A stretch of DNA of 5,232 bases, from NCBI GenBank assembly GCA_002842195.1, contig PHCL01000122.1, positions 1-5,232 of the forward strand, written 5' to 3'. Under the pieces are notes generated by a model that searched no databases, had not been told where the DNA came from, and saw nothing but the letters and a program-made list of their open reading frames with translations. The position numbers and the translations under genes were made by a program. The first letter of the stretch is position 1. Every line of letters begins with the position of its first letter. This DNA comes from Betaproteobacteria bacterium HGW-Betaproteobacteria-20 (GTDB taxonomy: Bacteria > Pseudomonadota > Gammaproteobacteria > Burkholderiales > Methylophilaceae). Of this stretch, positions 1 to 5,232 are shown one piece after another.

Positions 1-607
1 AAGCCTTTTGGCCAATCGCAACATAGATACAGGTCATGTTTTGACCTTTTTGATTGATGATGGCATCAATCGCAACTGCAGTTTTACCTGTTTGACGGTC
101 ACCAATAATCAACTCACGTTGACCACGACCTACCGGCACCATAGAATCAACTGATTTCAAACCGGTTTGCACAGGTTGAGAAACTGATTTACGCGCAATC
201 ACGCCTGGTGCCACTTTTTCAATCTTGTCTGTCATTTTCGCATTAACCGGGCCTTTACCATCAATTGGCTGACCCAATGCATTCACAACACGACCGATTA
301 GCTCTGGGCCTACCGGCACCTCTAAAATACGGCCGGTACATTTACAAATGTCGCCTTCAGTAATGTGCTCATAATCGCCTAAAACCACCGCGCCCACTGA
401 GTCACGCTCTAAGTTAAGCGCCAAACCGAAAGTATTGCCTGGGAATTCGATCATCTCGCCCGCCATCACGTTTGAAAGACCGTGAATACGAACAATACCG
501 TCAGTGACTGAAATTACTGTACCTTGAGTACGCGCTTCAGCTGAGGTAGAAAAATTTTCTAATCTGCTTTTAATCAGTTCACTGATTTCTGATGTAGATA
601 ACTGCAT
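1..607 (-). CDS. atpA: F1Fo ATP synthase subunit alpha, N-terminal 202 codons (cut by left window edge)
   Basis: Alpha subunit of the F1 head, the non-catalytic nucleotide-binding partner of beta in the alpha3beta3 hexamer. The window holds the ATG start and 202 codons; the remaining roughly 300 residues lie beyond the left edge. Visible in order are the N-terminal stator/delta-contacting helix (about 1-25, starting MQLSTSEIS), the beta-barrel domain (about 27-95, with DGIVRIHGL) and the start of the nucleotide-binding domain. That domain has a perfect Walker A, GDRQTGKT, at residues 169-176, the same numbering as in E. coli alpha. The segment [21 protein letters not shown] is typical of the family. 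The start is supported by an AGGAG Shine-Dalgarno sequence at 613-617. The gene follows atpH after a 58-nt spacer, and the reading frame is intact throughout. Identification is near certain. Confidence 0.98.
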   Translation of the reverse strand, partial: MQLSTSEISELIKSRLENFSTSAEARTQGTVISVTDGIVRIHGLSNVMAGEMIEFPGNTFGLALNLERDSVGAVVLGDYEHITEGDICKCTGRILEVPVGPELIGRVVNALGQPIDGKGPVNAKMTDKIEKVAPGVIARKSVSQPVQTGLKSVDSMVPVGRGQRELIIGDRQTGKTAVAIDAIINQKGQNMTCIYVAIGQKA

Positions 608-612
608 TGTGG

Positions 613-617
613 CTCCT
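613..617 (-). promoter_or_regulatory. Shine-Dalgarno sequence of atpA
   Basis: AGGAG on the minus strand, 5 nt upstream of the atpA ATG. It is among the strongest ribosome-binding sites in the window, and it fixes the atpA start at 607. The other 50 or so bases of the atpH-atpA spacer show no clear hairpin or terminator, consistent with cotranscription. Confidence 0.8.
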
Positions 618-665
618 AATGTATTCTTTGCTTAAACTGTATTTCGGACTTAATTGACTTTAGGC

Positions 666-1202
666 CTATGCCGAAAGCGTGTAAGCTAAATTTTGTAACT
701 GACCTTTGACGGACGCGTCTATCACGGTATCGCCAACAATAATTTTAATGCCGCCAATAAGCTCTGCATCCACAGAAACATTGGCTTCTATTTTTTTGCC
801 AAACTTAACTTCCAAGCGCTTTACTAAATCTTTAACTTCCGCAGCACTAGGCTTAGATGCGGCAATAATCTGTGCGTCTAACACGCCTTCGTCCTGCGCT
901 TTAAGTGCTTCAAAAGCAGAAGTGATTGCAGGCAAGATAGTCATGCGGTTATATTCAACCAGGACTTTAATCAAGTTTTGACCTTGCTCGTTGAGCTTGT
1001 CGCCACACACTTTTAAAAAGGTATTTTGCAAATCACTGGCAATTACTTTAGGGTCTTGAATGTAGGCCTGCATCTGCGCGTCATTAGCGACCGCAGTTGC
1101 AAAACCCAGCATTTCAGACCACTTAGCCAGCGCCTTGGTTTCTTTACCGAGCGTGTAGGCAGCCACCGCGTAAGGTCTTGCTATGGTTGATATTTCCGCC
1201 AT
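666..1202 (-). CDS. atpH: F1Fo ATP synthase subunit delta
   Basis: Delta (OSCP-family) subunit, which sits on top of F1 and ties the alpha subunits to the b dimer as part of the peripheral stalk. The protein is 178 residues, against 177 in E. coli. The N-terminal signature STIARPYAVAAY (residues 5-16) belongs to the helical domain that binds the alpha N-termini. The C-terminal block GGIKIIVGDTVIDASVKGQL (150-169) is the conserved OSCP end that contacts b. The start is 2 nt after the atpF stop, with a CGGAG ribosome-binding site inside the end of atpF (1211-1215), so translation is probably coupled. It is soluble, with no signal peptide or membrane segment. Nothing is odd about it. Confidence 0.97.
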   Translation of the reverse strand: MAEISTIARPYAVAAYTLGKETKALAKWSEMLGFATAVANDAQMQAYIQDPKVIASDLQNTFLKVCGDKLNEQGQNLIKVLVEYNRMTILPAITSAFEALKAQDEGVLDAQIIAASKPSAAEVKDLVKRLEVKFGKKIEANVSVDAELIGGIKIIVGDTVIDASVKGQLQNLAYTLSA

Positions 1203-1204
1203 GC

Positions 1205-1675
1205 TTATAGCTCCGCCGCAAGTTTAGACAGCATGTCGCTGTGCGCTTTACCGTCAATCTCTTTGCGCAAGATTTTTTCCGCACCGGCAATAGCCAGTGC
1301 AGACACTTGTGCGCGTAGACCTTCTTTAGCGCGGTTTACTTCCTGCTCGATTTCAGCTTTAGCACCGGCTAAAATACGGTCACCTTCTGTTTTGGCCGCG
1401 CCTTTAGCTTCTTCTACTATTTGTGAGCCACGTTTTTCAGCCTGGCCAATAATTTCAGACGCTCTTTGCTTAGCTTCATTCAAAGTCACTTCTGATTTTT
1501 TAGCAGCTACTTCTAAGGAATTTCTACCTTCTGATGCTGCAGCCAAACCATCAGCGATTTCTTTTTGGCGCGTTTCAATCGCATTTAACAGCGGCGGCCA
1601 AACGAATTTCACTGTGAACCAAATCAACACAGCAAATGCAATAGCCTGTGCGATAAGTGTAAAGTTAATGTTCAT
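1205..1675 (-). CDS. atpF: F1Fo ATP synthase subunit b
   Basis: Subunit b of Fo. Its homodimer forms the peripheral stalk linking subunit a in the membrane to delta and alpha. The length of 156 residues is exactly that of E. coli b. One N-terminal membrane helix (about 5-27) ends in FVWPPL. The conserved Arg36 in the segment TRQKEIADGL follows it. From about 35 to 140 there is a long, charged, Ala/Glu/Lys-rich helix with the hendecad-like pattern of the right-handed coiled coil. The C-terminal part (about 141-156) is the delta-binding end. The ATG is preceded by a GGAGT ribosome-binding site (about 1681-1685). It is separated from atpE by 95 nt and sits 2 nt ahead of atpH. Only one b gene is seen and no b', so the stalk is presumably homodimeric. 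Confidence 0.97.
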   Translation of the reverse strand: MNINFTLIAQAIAFAVLIWFTVKFVWPPLLNAIETRQKEIADGLAAASEGRNSLEVAAKKSEVTLNEAKQRASEIIGQAEKRGSQIVEEAKGAAKTEGDRILAGAKAEIEQEVNRAKEGLRAQVSALAIAGAEKILRKEIDGKAHSDMLSKLAAEL

Positions 1676-1770
1676 TACTTACTCCAAATATTCAAGTCGT
1701 TTAATTTGCGCCAGACGCTATATACAAGCCTAAAGCCAAATTATTGAGGCCAATTACCTTGAATTGCTAA

Positions 1771-2122
<352 letters not shown>

Positions 2123-2956
2123 CTAATGTGATTCATGCGCCATTGCCAGGTAGACCACCGTCAACATCATGAAAATAAATGCTTGTAATGCCACAATTAA
2201 AATGTGGAAGATAGACCAGCCAGCGCCTAGAATTGCACCAAAAATAGTGCCTGAAACGCCGGTGGCAGCCCATAAACCGAGTAGCAGGAAAATAACTTCA
2301 CCCGCATACATATTGCCAAATAGACGCAATGAATGTGAAAGCGGTTTAGAAACGTATTCGATTAGATTGAACAGGAAGTTTGCTGGCCATACCCAGATTT
2401 TGCTGCCAAATGGTGAGCAGAACAGCTCGTGTATCCAGCCGCCCAGGCCCTTGACTTTGATGGAAAAGAAAATCATCAGAATCCATACGGACAAGGCTAA
2501 AGCAAAGGTAGTGTTAATGTCTGAAGTTGGTACGGCGCGCCACTTGGCGTGCTCGCCACCGAAGAATGAAACGATACCGGCCACCCAGTCCACAGGCAGG
2601 AAGTCCATAGAGTTCATGGCAAATACCCATAAGAATACGGTTAATGCTGTCGGCGCAATGAAACTATGACGATTGCCGTGAAAGATATTTTTTACCTGAT
2701 CATCAATAAAACCAAAGGTCAGCTCTACAAATGCCTGCCCTTTACTTGGCACGCCTGAAGTTGCTTTGCGCGCTACCAGCCAGACCAGGCCCATGACAAT
2801 CAGACCCAGCGCCACTGACATTACAAAAGTATCAACGTGCAATGTCCAAAAACCGGCAGACTCATTAAACGGGTGCGCGTTAAAGCTCAAGTGATGCTCA
2901 ATGTAACTCGATGGAGTTAATGCCTGCTGTACGTGTTCTGCGTGTTCTGTAGCCAT
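2123..2956 (-). CDS. atpB: F1Fo ATP synthase subunit a
   Basis: Subunit a, the integral membrane stator protein that forms the two proton half-channels against the c-ring. It is 277 residues with about five to six hydrophobic segments (roughly 40-62, 98-120, 148-167, 187-205, 215-232, 240-272). The signature [12 protein letters not shown] (209-220) contains the essential Arg211, equivalent to E. coli Arg210, and Glu220. The last helix has [14 protein letters not shown] with His251 and Gln258, equivalent to E. coli His245 and Gln252. The end MAHESH resembles the E. coli C-terminus. The hydrophilic N-terminus has several histidines and no cleavable signal. The ATG at 2956 has only a weak ribosome-binding site (a GAG about 13 nt upstream), so initiation may depend on coupling or on an unstructured AT-rich leader. 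It follows atpI by 54 nt. Confidence 0.97.
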   Translation of the reverse strand: MATEHAEHVQQALTPSSYIEHHLSFNAHPFNESAGFWTLHVDTFVMSVALGLIVMGLVWLVARKATSGVPSKGQAFVELTFGFIDDQVKNIFHGNRHSFIAPTALTVFLWVFAMNSMDFLPVDWVAGIVSFFGGEHAKWRAVPTSDINTTFALALSVWILMIFFSIKVKGLGGWIHELFCSPFGSKIWVWPANFLFNLIEYVSKPLSHSLRLFGNMYAGEVIFLLLGLWAATGVSGTIFGAILGAGWSIFHILIVALQAFIFMMLTVVYLAMAHESH

Positions 2957-3010
2957 AATCTAATATTTACTCTAAACTGAATTATTGTTTAAATGACACT
3001 GGTAATTTAC

Positions 3011-3469
3011 TTAAAACTTTAACTTGCTAAGTGCTGCACCTGAAAATAATGCCGCAGCTGCCAAACCGGCAATTAGCGCAAATGGCACTAGCTGCTTGTA
3101 CACATTAAAAATGATTACCAATAAAATGATAATCACTAAAATTTTTACCGCTTCGGCTTTTAGTAAATTAACTAAAATTGCCGTTGAATCTTCGCTACCG
3201 GCACTGCGCTTTGCAATTACTGTCGCGGCAAGTGCACCTAAAATCACGCTGGCACCACCTAACACTGCCGAAATACTTGCATTTAAGCCTGAAATAAATA
3301 TGGCTGCCACTGCAACCGTCAGCGTAGCAACTAGTTGAATTTTAAGCATTTTGCTAAAAACATCTGATGTGTTGGATGCTGACAATTGCTTAAACCCAGT
3401 TAATTTATACTTGCTAGTTAATTTTGTTGCTTGCTGCTTTTGGGAGTTTTTATATTTATTATCCAGCAA
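3011..3469 (-). CDS. atpI: ATP synthase subunit I (AtpI), start uncertain
   Basis: Small membrane protein encoded first in many atp operons; in other bacteria it has been linked to c-ring assembly or Mg2+ handling. Four hydrophobic segments are visible (about 43-61, 66-85, 105-123, 128-147). A charged KAEAVK sits at the start of the third and matches the GEAFK-like region of E. coli AtpI. The position between parB and atpB supports the call more than sequence does, since the family diverges quickly. The longest frame opens with TTG at 3469 and has no Shine-Dalgarno sequence. It adds a 40-residue polar Lys/Gln/Ser-rich extension before Met41. Alternative starts are TTG at 3385 (Leu29), with a poor GGG upstream, which gives a length close to E. 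coli AtpI, and ATG at 3349 (Met41). Both possible upstream promoters would place the transcript start at or after the TTG at 3469, which favours a shorter protein of 112 to 124 residues. Family assignment is good; the start is unresolved. Confidence 0.8.
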   Translation of the reverse strand: MLDNKYKNSQKQQATKLTSKYKLTGFKQLSASNTSDVFSKMLKIQLVATLTVAVAAIFISGLNASISAVLGGASVILGALAATVIAKRSAGSEDSTAILVNLLKAEAVKILVIIILLVIIFNVYKQLVPFALIAGLAAAALFSGAALSKLKF

Positions 3470-3477
3470 AGACCGCG

Positions 3478-3506
3478 ATTTTGAATTATTAGCGCTTTTT
3501 AGTCAA
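3478..3506 (-). promoter_or_regulatory. Candidate sigma70-type promoter of the atp operon
   Basis: Reading the minus strand, TTGACT (3501-3506; 5 of 6 to the -35 consensus) is followed after 17 nt by CAAAAT (3478-3483; 4 of 6 to -10). The expected start of transcription is around 3470. A second arrangement is TTCAAA (3480-3485), 16 nt, then GATAAT (3458-3463; 5 of 6 to -10), giving a start near 3451. Either lies in the only spacer between the par and atp genes, where an operon promoter is expected. AT-rich DNA gives chance matches easily, so this is a moderate call. Confidence 0.4.
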
Positions 3507-3519
3507 GCGCTAAATTCAA
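3481..3519. repeat. Imperfect inverted repeat (hairpin) between parB and atpI
   Basis: TTGAATT (3481-3487) pairs with AATTCAA (3513-3519), and TAGCGCTT (3490-3497) pairs with AAGCGCTA (3505-3512). This makes a 15-bp stem with a 2-nt bulge (3488-3489) on one side and a 7-nt loop (3498-3504). It begins 14 nt after the parB stop. Neither strand has the run of Ts after the stem that an intrinsic terminator needs, so it is not a canonical terminator. It could slow or partly stop par transcription, protect the 3' end of parAB mRNA, or serve as a protein-binding dyad. The candidate atp -35 box overlaps its loop. Confidence 0.6.
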
Positions 3520-3533
3520 GCATAATGAAACAC

Positions 3534-4436
3534 TTAGCGTGTAATTCTGCCGATAATCTCATCCAGCTGGTCTAAATTTGCATAGTTGATTTTCAATGTA
3601 CCTGCACCATTGGCGCTGGATTTAATGCTGACTGATGCACCCAGTTTGTCGCTTAACGTTTCCTGCAGCCTTGCCACATCTTGATTTACCATTGTATTTT
3701 GCGTTGGTTTTTGATTGATTTTTTGTGCTGGATTTCCAGCTTCTGCGATTGTTTTTTTTACCAGGCTTTCCACTTCGCGCACGGATAAATTATTTTGCAC
3801 AATCTGTTCAGCCAGCATCACTTGCTGCGCGCCACTCAAGCCAATTAAAGCCCGTGCATGTCCCATATCTATTTTGGAGTACACCAGCATTTCTTGCACT
3901 GGCACGCATAAAGTGAGTAAACGTAGCAGGTTGGAAACCGCAACACGTGAACGGCCAACCGCCAACGCGGCTTTTTCATGCGTCATGCTAAATTCATCTA
4001 TCAGACGCTTAATACCTTGCGCCTCTTCCAGCGGATTTAGATTTTCGCGTTGAATATTCTCAATCAAGGCCATTGCCAACGCGGCTTCATCGGCAATTTC
4101 GCGTACCAGCACCGGCACCTCTGCTAAGCCGGCAATTTGGCTGGCACGCCAACGGCGCTCACCCGCGATAATCTCGTAATGCTCATCATCCGCCTGTTCA
4201 CCAGCGACGTGCCGCACCAAAATTGGCTGCATAACACCCTGCGACTTAATAGAAACCGCCAAGGTTTGCAAAGCCGCCTCATCCATATAACTGCGTGGCT
4301 GATATTTGCCTGGGCGCAATTGCTCTACTTTGAGCACGAGCAGCGAATCTGCTTCACCCACCGAACCCATGTCACCTGCCAACAGTGAATCCAGTCCGCG
4401 GCCCAAACCTCTATTTAAGCCTTTTAATTTAGCCAT
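3534..4436 (-). CDS. parB: Chromosome partitioning protein ParB (Spo0J/Noc family)
   Basis: Centromere-binding protein that loads on parS sites as a CTP-dependent clamp, spreads on DNA and stimulates ParA to segregate origins. It is 300 residues, usual for chromosomal ParB. The N-terminus has the basic GLGRGLDSLL motif (10-19), the ParA-stimulating region. The ParB/Srx CTP-binding domain follows (about 33-130), with LRPGKYQPR (40-48), the phosphate-binding GERRWRAS (92-99) and ENIQRENLNPLEEA (126-139). A helix-turn-helix for parS recognition lies at about 151-172 (RSRVAVSNLLRLL). A polar Gln/Asn/Lys linker (about 232-255) leads to the C-terminal dimerisation domain (about 256-300, ending LDEIIGRITR). 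The ATG overlaps the end of parA by 8 bp, and AAGAG lies upstream as a modest ribosome-binding site. An A8 run sits in the mRNA at codons 226-229. Confidence 0.98.
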   Translation of the reverse strand: MAKLKGLNRGLGRGLDSLLAGDMGSVGEADSLLVLKVEQLRPGKYQPRSYMDEAALQTLAVSIKSQGVMQPILVRHVAGEQADDEHYEIIAGERRWRASQIAGLAEVPVLVREIADEAALAMALIENIQRENLNPLEEAQGIKRLIDEFSMTHEKAALAVGRSRVAVSNLLRLLTLCVPVQEMLVYSKIDMGHARALIGLSGAQQVMLAEQIVQNNLSVREVESLVKKTIAEAGNPAQKINQKPTQNTMVNQDVARLQETLSDKLGASVSIKSSANGAGTLKINYANLDQLDEIIGRITR

Positions 4437-5232
4437 GTTTTTTCTCTTTACTTATGTCTGCAGTGCTTATGTTGTCTTTACCTACAATTTCTTTATCAGT
4501 GATTTCTTGCGCTAATTCCATATAAGCCACGGCTCCTTTTGAGCCTTTATCGTAGCTCAGCACCGGCACGCCATAGCTTGGCGCCTCTGCTAAACGAATA
4601 TTGCGCGGGATAATAGTTTTATATACCTTATCACCAAAATGGCTGATCAGCTGCGCGGAAACTTGATTTGCCAGCATATTGCGACTATCAAACAAGGTGC
4701 GTAACAAACCTTCAATCTCCAGCGTTGGGTTTAAACGCGCACGTACTTTTTTAATGGTATTCACCAAATCCGACAAACCTTCCAGCGCGTAATACTCGCA
4801 CTGCATCGGAATCATCACCGCGCTGGCGGCGGTTAGCGCATTGACAGTCACTAAATTGAGGGCAGGGGGGCAATCCAGCAGCACCACATCATAAGCATAT
4901 GCTTCGCCCAGTTTAGCAATGGCCACTTTTAAGCGATTTTCACGCGCCAGCTCATTCACTAATTCCACTTCTGCACCGGCCAGTTCACGGTTAGAAGGCG
5001 CAATATCAAAACCGCCTTTTTCGCTTGTAACAATCACTTCTCTAAGCATTTTTTCACCAATCAGCACATGGTAAATGCTGTATTTCAGGTGCGCTTTATT
5101 AACGCCACTACCGGTGCTGGCATTGCCTTGCGGGTCAAGGTCTATCAACAGCACGCGTTTACCCAGGCTGGCCAGACTGGCCGCCAGGTTTACGCAAGTC
5201 GTCGTTTTTCCTACGCCGCCTTTTTGATTGGT
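4429..5232 (-). CDS. parA: Chromosome partitioning ATPase ParA (Soj), 5' end cut by right window edge
   Basis: Deviant Walker-type ATPase that binds DNA nonspecifically as an ATP dimer and moves ParB-parS complexes. The frame is open to the right edge, and 268 codons including the stop are visible. Only about 5 to 10 N-terminal residues are missing, judged by the family. Numbering from the first visible residue, the deviant Walker A KGGVGKTT is at 4-11, Walker A' LIDLDPQGN at 29-37 and Walker B LLDCPP at 118-123. The conserved IPRNIRLAEAPSYG block and the DKGSKGA segment lie further along. The GTG at 5154 looks like a start if one scans for open frames, but it lies inside the domain just before Walker A', so it is not the real start. 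The gene ends KEKKHG and overlaps parB by 8 bp (stop TAA inside the parB start region), implying translational coupling and a parAB operon. Confidence 0.98.
   Translation of the reverse strand, partial: TNQKGGVGKTTTCVNLAASLASLGKRVLLIDLDPQGNASTGSGVNKAHLKYSIYHVLIGEKMLREVIVTSEKGGFDIAPSNRELAGAEVELVNELARENRLKVAIAKLGEAYAYDVVLLDCPPALNLVTVNALTAASAVMIPMQCEYYALEGLSDLVNTIKKVRARLNPTLEIEGLLRTLFDSRNMLANQVSAQLISHFGDKVYKTIIPRNIRLAEAPSYGVPVLSYDKGSKGAVAYMELAQEITDKEIVGKDNISTADISKEKKHG

Noticed and set aside
661..668. TAGGCCTA palindrome at the atpH stop
   Set aside because: An 8-bp perfect palindrome is common by chance and has no loop, T-run or repeat elsewhere in the window.
1233..1733. Plus-strand open frame of 166 codons opposite atpF
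   Set aside because: It is antisense to the certain atpF gene, with Ser/Ala-rich low-complexity content mirroring the coiled coil; no ribosome-binding site or family likeness.
1691..1763. Distant inverted repeat TTCAAG/CTTGAA in the atpE-atpF spacer
   Set aside because: Only 6 bp separated by about 60 nt in AT-rich DNA, expected by chance. The 95-nt spacer shows nothing else convincing besides the atpF ribosome-binding site.
2169..2669. Plus-strand open frame of 166 codons opposite atpB
   Set aside because: It is antisense to a certain membrane protein gene, has no recognisable domain and fits a codon-bias shadow.
3458..3467. DnaA-box-like TTATCCAGC
   Set aside because: A single imperfect match (7 of 9 to TTATNCACA) with no cluster or AT-rich unwinding region; likely chance.
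3481..3519. Rho-independent terminator of parAB
   Set aside because: The stem is good, but no T-run follows it on the minus strand or the plus strand, so I list it as an inverted repeat rather than a terminator.
3519..3534. Possible parS site after the parB stop (TGTTTCA on the minus strand, 3526-3532)
   Set aside because: Only one half of the 16-bp parS palindrome matches; the other half is unrelated, and parS normally has both arms.

Overview
All genes in this window lie on the minus strand. They form a conserved block of the bacterial chromosome, the parA-parB partition genes followed by the F1Fo ATP synthase operon. In transcription order (right to left) it holds parA (5' end cut off by the window edge), parB, atpI, atpB (subunit a), atpE (c), atpF (b), atpH (delta) and the first 202 codons of atpA (alpha). 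The order parAB-atpIBEFHA, the bacterial F-type subunits with an aspartate-bearing c subunit, the moderate GC content and the AT-rich intergenic spacers suggest a betaproteobacterium. My best guess from protein flavour is Methylophilaceae (Methylotenera/Methylophilus-like), but this is inference and was not tested by a search.

Right part (about 3534-5232): ParA (Soj-type deviant Walker ATPase) and ParB (CTP-dependent centromere-binding clamp) overlap by 8 bp and are probably translationally coupled. Together they segregate the replication origin region. No consensus parS site is visible in the window.

Middle (about 3470-3533): the 64-bp parB-atpI spacer carries a long imperfect inverted repeat. 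A sigma70-like promoter for the atp operon overlaps it.

Left part (1-3469): the Fo genes atpI, B, E and F come first, followed by the F1 genes atpH and atpA. The rest of atpA and presumably atpG, atpD and atpC continue beyond the left edge. The proteins assemble into the membrane proton turbine (a, b2, c-ring) and the start of the catalytic F1 head and stator (delta, alpha). Key residues are intact: Arg211 in a, Asp63 in c, Arg36 in b and the Walker A of alpha. The atpB-atpE spacer is unusually U-rich in the mRNA, with a repeated short motif just before a good Shine-Dalgarno sequence. This resembles the translational enhancer known ahead of E. coli atpE.

No mobile element, CRISPR, RNA gene or novel system is visible. 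This is a core housekeeping region, and the points worth a second look are regulatory: the parB-atpI dyad and promoter, the atpE leader, the uncertain atpI start and an A8 slippery run in parB. No stretch over 300 bases lacks a gene.
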